In this document: piece by piece, positions 34,733-42,767 of the stretch
How positions within the stretch are numbered: the stretch's first letter is position 1
Layout of the letters: every line of letters starts with the position of its first letter
Assembly (NCBI RefSeq): GCF_029892425.1
Contig: NZ_JARXWB010000003.1
Span: 124,001 to 188,000 of the forward strand
DNA length: 64,000 nucleotides
Source: Bradyrhizobium sp. BR13661
Lineage (GTDB): Bacteria; Pseudomonadota; Alphaproteobacteria; Rhizobiales; Xanthobacteraceae
Direction: 5' to 3'
Position numbers and translations under genes: made by a program
Notes under the pieces: model-generated
Database searches by the model: none
The model's input: the letters and a program-made list of their open reading frames with translations, nothing else
Told to the model about the DNA's origin: nothing

Positions 34733-34762
34733 GGGAGCTTCGCCTGCTAGGGTGAAGCTCCC
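34733..34762 (+). terminator. terminator-like hairpin after the nitrite channel gene
   Basis: GGGAGCTTC (34733-34741) pairs perfectly with GAAGCTCCC (34754-34762), followed by TTT and preceded by AAAA. It lies 20 bp past the stop and just before the next gene, so it may be partial (attenuating) rather than absolute. Confidence 0.65.
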
Positions 34763-34780
34763 TTTGCATTGGTGGCGAGG

Positions 34781-36514
34781 ATGGGCCGCGGGCTGAAGAT
34801 GTCGATCGGGCAGCACTCCGACAAGGGGCGCAAGCCGGTCAACCAGGATTTTCACGGCGCGCTGATCCCCAGCGAGCCGCTGCTCGGCCTGAAGGGCATT
34901 GCGGTGGTGCTCGCCGACGGCATCTCGAGCAGTGCGGTGAGCCAGGTCGCGAGCGAGTCGGCGGTCAAGAGCTTCCTGACCGACTATTACTGCACCTCCG
35001 AATCCTGGACCGTGAAGACTTCGGCGCGTCGCGTTCTGGAAGCGACCAATTCGTGGCTGCACGCGCAAACGCGGCGCAGCCAATACGCTTACGATCGCGA
35101 CAAGGGCTACGTCTGCACCCTCACGGCCATGGTCGTGAAATCCACAACAGCTCATATCTTCCACGTCGGCGATTGCCGGGTCTACCGTGTCGCCGGCAAG
35201 GCCCTCGAGCAACTCACCGAGGATCACCGGATCATCGTCTCGTCCGAGCAGACCTATCTCGGCCGCGCGCTCGGGATCAATCCGCAGGTCGAGATCGATT
35301 ACCAGGCCCTTCAGGTCGAGCCGGGCGACATCTTCCTGCTGGCAACGGACGGGGCCTACGAATTCGTCGATCATCGCTTCGTCACGGGTGCGCTCGAAAC
35401 GTATGCAGACGATCTCGACGCTGCGGCAAGAGCCATCGTCGAGGAAGCCTATCGGCGCGGCAGCGACGACAACATCACCGTGCAGATCCTGCGCATCGAC
35501 GAGGTGCCGCAAACAGGCTCAGTCGATATTTTCGGCGGCGCGGCCGAACTGCCGCTACCGCCCCTGCTGGAGCCACGCGCATTGTTTGACGGCTATCGCA
35601 TCGTCCGCGAAGTGCATGCCTCTAGCCGCAGTCACATCTACCTTGCCGTCGACACCGAGACCGAGGAGATGGTCGCGCTGAAAATTCCGTCGGTCGACCT
35701 GCGCGACGATCCCGCCTATCTGAAGCGTTTCCTGATGGAGGAGTGGATCGCACGCCGGATCGACAGCCCGCACGTGCTGAAGCCGCGCGCGCGGTCCAAA
35801 CGACACAACTATCTCTATGTCGCCACCGAATTCATCGAGGGACAAACGCTGAGGCAATGGATGCTGGACAATCCACGTCCCGATCTCGAGACGGTGCGCG
35901 GCATCGTCGACCAGGTCGCGGCGGGCTTGCGCGCCTTCCATCGCATGGAAATGCTGCATCAGGACCTAAGGCCCGACAACATCCTGATCGACAAGACAGG
36001 CACGGCGAAGATCATCGACTTCGGCGCGGTCAAGGTCGCCGGCGTCGCCGAGGCAGCCCCCAATCCTGGTGATGCCGAGATGCTCGGCACGGTCCAGTAC
36101 ACAGCGCCGGAATATTTTCTCGGCGAAGGCGGCTCGCCGCGATCGGACATGTTTTCGCTCGCGAGCATCTGCTACCAGATGCTGACCGGGACCTTGCCCT
36201 ATGGCGCCCAGCTTGCCCGCATCAGGGGGCGATCGGACGCCTGGAAGCTGAGATATCGTCCGGCCAGCCACGATGACCGTGCGGTGCCGATCTGGATCGA
36301 TGGCGCGTTGCGGAAAGCGCTACATCCCGACCCGAACAAGCGCCACGAGGACCTGTTCGAGTTCACCTACGAACTCCGCAACCCCAACTCAGCTTATCTC
36401 AGCACGCGCACCACGCCGTTGATCGAGCGCAACCCGCTGCTGTTCTGGAAGCTGACGACAGTAACGCTGGCCTGCGTCGTCGTGGCCCTGCTCGCGCTGC
36501 TGCACGCGCGCTAA
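34781..36514 (+). CDS. bifunctional PP2C-type phosphatase / serine-threonine kinase
   Basis: A 577-residue fusion. The N-terminal PP2C domain (about 1-240) has VNQDF, VVLADGISSS, HVGDCRVYR, LLATDGAYE and SDDNITVQ metal-binding motifs. The C-terminal kinase domain (about 265-535) has the lysine in MVALKIPSV, the catalytic loop LHQDLRPDNIL (HQD rather than HRD) and IIDFGAVKV. A membrane helix ends the protein (TVTLACVVVALLALL). ATG 34781 is chosen; ATG 34799 or upstream TTG/GTG codons are alternatives. Fusions of this type recur beside nitrate/nitrite genes in proteobacteria, so control of nitrite transport or reduction is a fair inference. Confidence 0.9.
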   Translation: MGRGLKMSIGQHSDKGRKPVNQDFHGALIPSEPLLGLKGIAVVLADGISSSAVSQVASESAVKSFLTDYYCTSESWTVKTSARRVLEATNSWLHAQTRRSQYAYDRDKGYVCTLTAMVVKSTTAHIFHVGDCRVYRVAGKALEQLTEDHRIIVSSEQTYLGRALGINPQVEIDYQALQVEPGDIFLLATDGAYEFVDHRFVTGALETYADDLDAAARAIVEEAYRRGSDDNITVQILRIDEVPQTGSVDIFGGAAELPLPPLLEPRALFDGYRIVREVHASSRSHIYLAVDTETEEMVALKIPSVDLRDDPAYLKRFLMEEWIARRIDSPHVLKPRARSKRHNYLYVATEFIEGQTLRQWMLDNPRPDLETVRGIVDQVAAGLRAFHRMEMLHQDLRPDNILIDKTGTAKIIDFGAVKVAGVAEAAPNPGDAEMLGTVQYTAPEYFLGEGGSPRSDMFSLASICYQMLTGTLPYGAQLARIRGRSDAWKLRYRPASHDDRAVPIWIDGALRKALHPDPNKRHEDLFEFTYELRNPNSAYLSTRTTPLIERNPLLFWKLTTVTLACVVVALLALLHAR

Positions 36515-36530
36515 GCGGGGCCTGCGCCCC

Positions 36531-37448
36531 TTACGCCGGTTCGGCGGCCTTCGTCCCCAGCGGCTTCGGCGCGATGCCACCGCCAGGCTTGAGGTGAAAT
36601 TCGTAGGTCATCAGGTGCCACCGTCCATTCGCCTTGCTGCCGTCGGGCATCTCAGCGTCGTTCCGCGGCTCGACCTTGGCGATCAGATCGTCCTTGACCC
36701 CGAACACCACGTCGGAATCGAGATATTTGTCGCCATCCATGAAGACGTGGGTGATCAGCGGCTCATAACCCTTGGCATTGACCAGGAAGTGCACATGTGC
36801 CGGGCGCATCGCATGGCGCTTGGTCTGCACGATCATCTCGCCCACCGGCCCGTCCGTCGGAATCGGGTAGCTGCAAGGTAAAATCGTGCGGAAAAAGAAG
36901 CGGCCGTCGCCGTCGGTGATGAAGCGCGCTCGCGCGGAAGCACCGACCTCGTCATAGTTTGCCTTCTGGGAATCATAGAAGCCGTCGTCGTCGGCATGCC
37001 AGACATCGACGGGCACGTTCGCGAGCGGCTTGCCATGGAGATCAGTGACGCGGCTCTGCACGAACATCCGCTCGCCGGTGAGATTGTTCGGCGAGATATC
37101 GGTGCCATGGGCGGTGACCTTGTGCTCCCCGACATAGAACGGGCCGAGCACCGTGGTCTGGGTCGCACCACCCCGGTCGCGATGGTTGACCGCGTCGACC
37201 AGCATGGAGACGCCGAGCACATCGGAGAGCAGGATGAATTCCTGGCGGGTGTCGGTGCATTTCTGGCCGGTCCGGGTCAGGAAATCGATGGCGTATTCCC
37301 ATTCCTCGAAGGTTAGACCCGTCTTGCTCACGTAATCGTGCAGCGACTTCACTAATTCCTGGAGCAGGAATTTCGCGCGCGGGTTGGGCGCGTTGTCGAA
37401 ACTCTTGACGACGGCCTCGGTGAGTTCGGTCTCATTGAACTGGGTCAT
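36531..37448 (-). CDS. intradiol ring-cleavage dioxygenase (catechol/hydroxyquinol 1,2-dioxygenase type)
   Basis: A 305-residue non-haem Fe(III) enzyme. After a helical dimerisation region come TVLGPFYVGEH and the iron ligands: Tyr in DDDGFYDSQ, Tyr in CSYPIPTDGPVG and two His in MRPAHVHFLV. The size and the N-terminal domain fit hydroxyquinol or chlorocatechol 1,2-dioxygenases better than protocatechuate 3,4-dioxygenase. It opens an aromatic diol ring between the hydroxyls. No other aromatic-pathway gene is adjacent. Confidence 0.9.
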   Translation of the reverse strand: MTQFNETELTEAVVKSFDNAPNPRAKFLLQELVKSLHDYVSKTGLTFEEWEYAIDFLTRTGQKCTDTRQEFILLSDVLGVSMLVDAVNHRDRGGATQTTVLGPFYVGEHKVTAHGTDISPNNLTGERMFVQSRVTDLHGKPLANVPVDVWHADDDGFYDSQKANYDEVGASARARFITDGDGRFFFRTILPCSYPIPTDGPVGEMIVQTKRHAMRPAHVHFLVNAKGYEPLITHVFMDGDKYLDSDVVFGVKDDLIAKVEPRNDAEMPDGSKANGRWHLMTYEFHLKPGGGIAPKPLGTKAAEPA

Positions 37449-37611
37449 GGTGCGTTTGCCCTGGATTTTCTCGTTGGCCCGGCCGGGCTGTTTTGGAGGC
37501 ATTCCAGCCTGGAGCCTACACCATCGGGCAGCCTCGCGTTAAGCGCGACCCGCTTGGATTAAGGTCGTCATTTCGGCTATCAACGTCCAACAAATCTGCC
37601 CGGAGGAACTG

Positions 37612-38886
37612 ATGCTCGCCCCTACCCCCGCCTCGCCCGAATCCGTGGGCATGTCCAAGGCCGCGCTCGACCGCGTCGATGCCCATCTGAAAGTCAGGTA
37701 CATCGATGCCGGCCGTTTCCCGGGCACGCATCTCCTGGTCTACCGCCGCGGCAAGATCGCCCACAACTCGGTGCAGGGTTTCGCCGACGTCGAGCGCAAG
37801 GCGCCGATCAAGGACGACACCATCTACCGCATCTATTCCATGACCAAGCCGCTCACCAGCGTCGCCTTCATGATGCTGGTCGAGGAAGGCCTGGTCGCGA
37901 TCGACGAGCCTGTCGCAAAGTACATTCCGGAATGGAAGAATCTCGGCGTGTTCGTCGCCGGCACCCACCCCAACTTTCTGACCCGGCCGCCGTCCCGGCC
38001 GATGCTGATCGTCGATCTCCTGCGCCACACGTCAGGACTGACCTACGGTTTCCAGCAGCGCTCCAATGTCGATGCCGCCTATCGCGCCGAGAAGATCGGC
38101 GAGGTCGAGAAATCAGGCACGCTCGAAGGCATGATCGAGAGCCTGGCAAAGATCCCGCTGGAATTCTCGCCGGGCGAGTCCTGGAACTACTCGGTCGCGA
38201 CCGACGTGATCGGCTATCTCGTCGGCAAGATCTCGGGGATGCCGTTCGAGCAGTTCCTTAAAGCACGCATCCTCGATCCGCTCGGCATGACCGATACTGA
38301 CTTCTACGTCCCGGCCTCGAAGGCGCATCGCTTCGCCGCCTGCTACAACGCCGATCCCGGCGGCGGATTCACCATGCATGCCGGCCAGCGCCGCGAGGGC
38401 CTGACCCTCCAGGACGACCCGACCAAGAGCTCGTTCCTCTCGCCGCCCTCCCTCATTTCCGGTGGCGGGGGGCTCTGCTCGACCATGGCGGACTATCTCA
38501 CCTTCTGCCGTGCGCTGCTCAACGGCGGCGAGCTTGGCGGTGTCAGGCTGATCGGGCCGAAGACGCTGGCGCTGATGACGACCAACCACATTCCTGGCGG
38601 ACAGGCACTGCCTGACGTGTCGCGCTCGCTGTTCTCCGAGGCGACCTACAACGGCATTGGCTTCGGTCTCGGCTTTGCGGTGACGATGCGCCCCGCGGAG
38701 ACGCTGATCGCAGGCAGCCCCGGCGAATATAATTGGGGCGGCGCAGCCACGACCTCGTTCTGGATCGACCCGGCCGAGGAACTCATCACCATCTTCATGA
38801 CCCAGGTGCTGCCGTCGAGCGCCTATCCACTCCGGCGCGAGCTGCGCAGCATGGTCTACGCCGCGATCACCGAGAGCAATCTCTGA
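37612..38886 (+). CDS. serine hydrolase, beta-lactamase/EstB family
   Basis: A 424-residue class C beta-lactamase-fold protein with no signal peptide. The SxxK nucleophile motif is YSMTKPLTSVAFM near residue 76. A YxN-like element lies in SWNYSVATDVIG, and the C-terminal KTG-equivalent region in NWGGAATTSFWIDP. Such proteins are usually esterases rather than antibiotic-resistance enzymes. Upstream CGGAGGA is a good ribosome site. A strong terminator follows the stop. Confidence 0.9.
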   Translation: MLAPTPASPESVGMSKAALDRVDAHLKVRYIDAGRFPGTHLLVYRRGKIAHNSVQGFADVERKAPIKDDTIYRIYSMTKPLTSVAFMMLVEEGLVAIDEPVAKYIPEWKNLGVFVAGTHPNFLTRPPSRPMLIVDLLRHTSGLTYGFQQRSNVDAAYRAEKIGEVEKSGTLEGMIESLAKIPLEFSPGESWNYSVATDVIGYLVGKISGMPFEQFLKARILDPLGMTDTDFYVPASKAHRFAACYNADPGGGFTMHAGQRREGLTLQDDPTKSSFLSPPSLISGGGGLCSTMADYLTFCRALLNGGELGGVRLIGPKTLALMTTNHIPGGQALPDVSRSLFSEATYNGIGFGLGFAVTMRPAETLIAGSPGEYNWGGAATTSFWIDPAEELITIFMTQVLPSSAYPLRRELRSMVYAAITESNL

Positions 38887-38905
38887 CGCTCCTGACATTT
38901 GTTGC

Positions 38906-38945
38906 ATCGGGCTCCGCGCGCAATCGCGGAGCCCGATCGATTTTT
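38906..38945 (+). terminator. Rho-independent terminator of the serine hydrolase gene
   Basis: A perfect 13-bp stem (ATCGGGCTCCGCG and complement, loop of six) is followed by CGATTTTT. It starts 20 bp past the stop codon. Confidence 0.9.
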
Positions 38946-38950
38946 GCTGC

Positions 38951-39031
38951 TCAGTGGAAGTGGCCGATCAGATAGATGCCGCCGCCGATCACAAGCACGG
39001 CCGGTACGGCCCATAGGATCAAGACTGGCAT
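38951..39031 (-). CDS. tiny single-helix membrane peptide (26 aa)
   Basis: A 26-codon gene. AGGAGG (39038-39043) sits 6 bp before the ATG at 39031, an ideal ribosome site; an in-frame ATG at 39037 would abut it and is unlikely to be used. The peptide is one hydrophobic helix (VLILWAVPAVLVIGGGIYLI) with a short basic end, GHFH. The Shine-Dalgarno overlaps the stop of the upstream small gene, so the two are co-translated. I know no function. Very short membrane peptides often modulate larger complexes. Confidence 0.6.
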   Translation of the reverse strand: MPVLILWAVPAVLVIGGGIYLIGHFH

Positions 39032-39042
39032 TTGCATCCTCC

Positions 39043-39276
39043 TCAGTTTGACGTGCAGACCTTGACGGTCTTCATGCCGCTCTCGGCCTCAGTGCGCGAT
39101 TTGTAGACCGTGCCCGACGGGCTGACGACGGTCATGCTCGTCTCCGTCGGCTTCTTGTCGACGACCGTGCACTTCTTGGTCTTGACGTCCTGCACGACGT
39201 AGAACTCGTCGGCCGCGAACGCCGGCAACGAAAATGCAGCAATCATCACTGCCGCGGTTGCGATCCTCAGCTTCAT
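39043..39276 (-). CDS. small secreted protein (77 aa)
   Basis: Starts MKLRIATAAVMIAAFSLPAF, a clear Sec signal peptide cleaved near FAA-DE. The mature peptide of about 56 residues has two cysteines (KKCTVVDKKP and VKVCTSN) and a basic character. GGAGGAG precedes the ATG. Small proteins of this layout are frequent in Bradyrhizobium and lack a known role. It is followed with overlap by the 26-residue membrane peptide gene. Confidence 0.8.
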   Translation of the reverse strand: MKLRIATAAVMIAAFSLPAFAADEFYVVQDVKTKKCTVVDKKPTETSMTVVSPSGTVYKSRTEAESGMKTVKVCTSN

Positions 39277-39377
39277 TCTCTCCTCCTCCAATTGCCGGGT
39301 GTTCCTCACCCGGTCGAATTGCAAACGGGAAAAACTAGCAATTAGTTCCTATCCGCCGGGAACGTCACTTTTCAGGG

Positions 39378-39506
39378 ATGTTGAAGGAGCGATCGTTTCT
39401 CGAAGTTGATCACATGACATCGCATCGAGAGGCCTGGATCGCCGGGCTCAGCCTGGCGGCCGTGTACGCGGTATGCCTGCTGCTCACCGCCATCAACATG
39501 AGCTGA
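39378..39506 (+). CDS. possible small membrane protein (42 aa)
   Basis: An open frame from the ATG at 39378 encodes 42 residues ending in a hydrophobic helix (WIAGLSLAAVYAVCLLLTAI). An in-frame ATG at 39414 gives a 30-residue version starting MTSHREAW. Ribosome sites are weak for both. Hydrophobic profile and position in an intergenic region make it plausible, but it is unsupported otherwise. Confidence 0.35.
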   Translation: MLKERSFLEVDHMTSHREAWIAGLSLAAVYAVCLLLTAINMS

Positions 39507-39589
39507 GGCGTTAGCAACCGCGCCGCAAAAACTCCGTTCGGCCTGCTGGAGCCATCCGAAAATCGTGGCGCCGTGCGCGTCCTGTCCGT

Positions 39590-41155
39590 ATGGTTCTCTC
39601 AAAATCATACACCGGCGCACAAGCGCTGGAACCGGGACGCCCGCGTTTGTCAAAGCTCACCCTGCCGGTCCGGCTCGCTCTCCTGGTCACGGGAACGATG
39701 TTGCCGCTGATCGTCTTCGCGGTCGGCATCGCGTTCTACAACTACAAGCAGGACCGCGGCGACGCGACCCGCCGCGTGCTGGAGAACGTGCGCAGCATGC
39801 GCCTGGTGCTGGATTCCGAAGTGCAGCGGATGACCGGCGGGTTGCAGGTGCTGGCGCTCACGAACTCGCTGCGCGACGACGACTTTGCCAATTTTCGCCG
39901 TATCGCGCTCGGCTTCCTCGAACAGTATGGCAAGGGCGGCCTGCTGCTGATCTCGGACAGCAAGGGACGCATCCTGTTTTCTTCCACATCGGAAGACACC
40001 GCGAGCCTGCCGCCACGCAGCAATATGACGATCGTGGAGAAGTTGTTCGCGACCAAGGCACCGCAATATTCCGACCTGTTCAACGGCGCCTACAACCATC
40101 GGCAGGTGCTCACCGTCGAGGTTCCGGTGTTCCGCGACGGTGAAGTGGTCTACGACCTCTGCTTCAGTCCGCCCATCGGTATTTTCCAGAACCTCGTCGA
40201 GAAGCAGCGGCCAGACCCGGAATGGACGGTCTCCCTGCTCGACACCACGGGCACCGTGTTCGCCCGCGTGCCCAATCCAGGCGAAACCTTCGGCAAGCGC
40301 GCTTCGCCCTCGCTCTACACCGAGATGTTTCGCAGCAACGAGGCTGCGCTCTCATCGGTGTCGCTCGACGGTACTCCACTCGCGTCCGCCTATACGCGAT
40401 CGCATCTGACCGGCTGGACGGTCGCCGCCGGCGTCCCCGAAAGCTCGCTGATCGCCCCGCTCTGGCGCAACATCGCGATCACCAGCCTGATCGGCGGCGT
40501 GCTGCTGCTGGTCGGCCTCACCTTCGCCGTCAGGATGGCCACCACGATCGCGCGCGGCGAGATGCTGCACAATCTCTTGGTCGAGGAGCTCAACCACCGC
40601 GTCAAGAACACGCTGGCGTTGATGCAGGCGATCGCGGTGCAGACTTTTCGCAGCGCCAGCCGGGACGAGCGGACCAAGTTCGAGGGACGCCTCGGTGCGC
40701 TCGCGGAAGCGCATAATCTGCTCAGCCAGGAGAAATGGGCGGGCTCGGAGCTGCGGGACGTGATTGCCCGTGCGCTCCAGCCGTTCCTGTTGGCCAATCC
40801 CGACCGGATCCGGATGGCCGGTCCGGCCGTGCCGCTGTCGCCGCGGCTTGCCGTCGTGCTGTCGATGATCGTGCACGAGATCGCGACCAACGCCGCGAAA
40901 TACGGCGCACTCTCCAACGAGACCGGCCGGGTGACGCTGGACTGGGAGGTCATGGCCGATGCACCGAAGCCGCGGCTGCGGCTGATCTGGACCGAGATCG
41001 GCGGCCCGTTGGTGACGGCGCCCGTGCAGCGCGGCTTTGGCTCACGCCTGATCGAACGCAGCGCGCGCGACCAGCTCGGCGGCGAGGCGACGGTGGACTT
41101 TTTGCCGCGCGGCGTGGTTTGCACCGTGATCTGCGCGCTGGACGAGACGCGGTGA
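39590..41155 (+). CDS. HWE-family sensor histidine kinase
   Basis: A 521-residue membrane kinase. TM1 (about 28-50) and TM2 (about 300-320) enclose a 245-residue periplasmic cache-like sensor domain. The phospho-acceptor histidine is in EELNHRVKNTLALMQAIA near residue 337. The ATPase N box is MIVHEIATNAAKYGALS, and LIWTEIGGP supplies the W-x-E that names the HWE family. No response regulator gene is adjacent, so it is an orphan here. HWE kinases often feed general-stress or light responses in alphaproteobacteria. Ligand unknown. Confidence 0.92.
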   Translation: MVLSKSYTGAQALEPGRPRLSKLTLPVRLALLVTGTMLPLIVFAVGIAFYNYKQDRGDATRRVLENVRSMRLVLDSEVQRMTGGLQVLALTNSLRDDDFANFRRIALGFLEQYGKGGLLLISDSKGRILFSSTSEDTASLPPRSNMTIVEKLFATKAPQYSDLFNGAYNHRQVLTVEVPVFRDGEVVYDLCFSPPIGIFQNLVEKQRPDPEWTVSLLDTTGTVFARVPNPGETFGKRASPSLYTEMFRSNEAALSSVSLDGTPLASAYTRSHLTGWTVAAGVPESSLIAPLWRNIAITSLIGGVLLLVGLTFAVRMATTIARGEMLHNLLVEELNHRVKNTLALMQAIAVQTFRSASRDERTKFEGRLGALAEAHNLLSQEKWAGSELRDVIARALQPFLLANPDRIRMAGPAVPLSPRLAVVLSMIVHEIATNAAKYGALSNETGRVTLDWEVMADAPKPRLRLIWTEIGGPLVTAPVQRGFGSRLIERSARDQLGGEATVDFLPRGVVCTVICALDETR

Positions 41156-41185
41156 ACGCACCCGCACCGCGTGCGGAGACTATGC

Positions 41186-41608
41186 CTATTGGTTCTCCAT
41201 GGGCCGACTCTGGTCGCGCAGCAGGAGCACTCCCCGAGGGAACTGAACCCATTGAAGCCTAGACTCGCACCAAGCGGCTACCTTGGGTTCAGGAAACGTC
41301 GGATCGGCAAAGCATCCAACCGGAATGCCGATGAGGTCCGGCAAGAGCTCAAGAGCTGTGCTCACGGTCGAACCACATAACGGGCAGAAAATGCATTCGA
41401 CGTTCCCGCCTGACTCGCCTTTTCGGGCATAGGTCAAGCTGCTGCCGGAGCGTCCCTTTACTTGGCTCTTGCTCCATCGCGAGGTTAGGGCAAATGCGCT
41501 TCCTGAGCGCCTTTGACACCGTGTACAGTTGCAAGCTGAAACCAATGCCGGCTCGCCCTCGACGCTTAGACTTAGCTGTCCGCAATGGCAGCTCGCCGTG
41601 CGCATCAT
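41186..41608 (-). CDS. GFA/CENP-V family zinc protein
   Basis: A 140-residue protein with zinc-binding cysteines in ASCHCGQLSL, SACNCTRCQRRSG and CPLCGSTV, the pattern of the glutathione-dependent formaldehyde-activating (GFA) family. AAGGG lies 9 bp before the ATG at 41608. Function of most members is undefined. Base and codon use look less GC-rich than neighbours (many AGC/TTG/AAA-type codons), hinting at later acquisition. Confidence 0.82.
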   Translation of the reverse strand: MMRTASCHCGQLSLSVEGEPALVSACNCTRCQRRSGSAFALTSRWSKSQVKGRSGSSLTYARKGESGGNVECIFCPLCGSTVSTALELLPDLIGIPVGCFADPTFPEPKVAAWCESRLQWVQFPRGVLLLRDQSRPMENQ

Positions 41609-41799
41609 GCGGTCACCCTTCCAGCTCTTTCGAGAGCAGTTCAAGCCCGGGCGCAATACAATCTTAGATCATTGTTGTGCGTCAATAGCATTCGCGTGCG
41701 AGGACTTCGGCAAAAGGGCTATTAGGCGACAACGACGATCGAAAGAAGCGACTTTCGTTTTCATTCCCGACACCCCCACCATGTGGAGAGTCCGCCGCC

Positions 41800-42531
41800 C
41801 TACCCGATCGTCTGTAGCGCCGGAAACGTCTCGAGCAGCCAGATGCTGACATTCGACACCGCGCCGGTGAGGAAGCCGATGCCGGTGATCACCATCAGCA
41901 CGCCCATGGCGCGCTCGACATTGACGAGGTGGCCCTTCATGCGCGCGAACAACGTCGAGAACTGCTCGATCATCAGCGCCGCGATCAGAAAGGGAATGCC
42001 GAGGCCCGCGGAATAGACTGCAAGCAGCCCTGCGCCCCTCGTCATCGTCGCCTCAGCTGCGGCAATCGAGAGGATCGCAGCGAGGATCGGACCGATGCAG
42101 GGCGTCCAGCCGAACGCGAAGGCGAGTCCCATGATATAGGCGCCCCAGAGCCCGACGGGCTTGGGGATCGGGAGCCGGCCTTCACGCATCAGGATGCCGA
42201 TGCGCGTCAGCCCGAGGAAGTGCAGGCCCATGATGATGATGACGATGCCGGCAAGGATCGACAGCTCGGCCGACCAGGCGCGGATCAACCCGCCGACAAG
42301 CGAGGCGCTGGCGCCGAGCGCCACGAACACCGTAGAGAAGCCCAGCACGAAAAGCAGCGCCGCCATCATGATCGCGCGCTTGGAGGCCGTTTCAGGCTCG
42401 CCGCTCTCGACATGCTCGATCGTGGCGCCGGTGAGATAGATCAGATAGGGCGGAACCAGCGGCAGCACGCAAGGAGAGAGGAAGCTGACAAGGCCGGCGA
42501 TCATCGCCGCCGTAATCGAGACATTTTGCAT
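41800..42531 (-). CDS. ccdA: CcdA-type thiol-disulfide transporter
   Basis: A 243-residue six-helix membrane protein. The conserved cysteines are in SFLSPCVLPLVPPYLIYL and FGWTPCIGPILAAIL, exactly as in CcdA/DsbD transmembrane domains. It moves reducing equivalents from cytoplasmic thioredoxin to periplasmic thiol proteins, commonly for cytochrome c maturation. Upstream lie a 14-bp triple tandem repeat and a 36-bp palindrome that may affect its expression. No cytochrome c maturation gene is adjacent. Confidence 0.95.
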   Translation of the reverse strand: MQNVSITAAMIAGLVSFLSPCVLPLVPPYLIYLTGATIEHVESGEPETASKRAIMMAALLFVLGFSTVFVALGASASLVGGLIRAWSAELSILAGIVIIIMGLHFLGLTRIGILMREGRLPIPKPVGLWGAYIMGLAFAFGWTPCIGPILAAILSIAAAEATMTRGAGLLAVYSAGLGIPFLIAALMIEQFSTLFARMKGHLVNVERAMGVLMVITGIGFLTGAVSNVSIWLLETFPALQTIG

Positions 42532-42640
42532 GATGCAGTCGGAGCCATCCCGGGCTCTCGGGCCAGCGCGCGGGGATTGCGCTCATGACCGGAGCCGAAC
42601 CGGCTCTGGTGTAGCCGATGCCGGGGAATGCGCAACAGAG

Positions 42641-42682
42641 GCGCGATCAAACAGACGCGATCAAACTGGCGCGATCAAACTG
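42641..42682. repeat. three tandem 14-bp repeats
   Basis: The units gcgcgatcaaacag, acgcgatcaaactg and gcgcgatcaaactg stand head to tail, about 110 bp upstream of the ccdA ATG and 8 bp from a long palindrome. They contain repeated GATCAAAC and could be iterated protein-binding sites or a slippage tract. Confidence 0.8.
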
Positions 42683-42689
42683 GGCTCCT

Positions 42690-42725
42690 CCCGATGCCGC
42701 CTGTGATCACAGATGCGGCATCGGG
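42690..42725. promoter_or_regulatory. 36-bp nested palindrome upstream of ccdA
   Basis: CCCGATGCCGC (42690-42700) and GCGGCATCGGG (42715-42725) are perfect inverted arms around CTGTGATCACAG, itself a perfect 12-bp palindrome. It lies 42 bp past the stop of the small gene at 42768 and 160 bp before ccdA. It could be a terminator stem (no U-tract) or an operator; CTGTGATCACAG resembles a CRP/FNR-fold binding site. Confidence 0.55.
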
Positions 42726-42767
42726 ACGCGCACAAAGCTCGCCAAAAAGCGAGATCAGGCGGCGCGG

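Noticed and set aside
41740..41761. CGAAAG/CTTTCG hairpin followed by TTTTC as a plus-strand terminator
   Set aside because: No plus-strand gene ends upstream of it, and the stem is only 6 bp.
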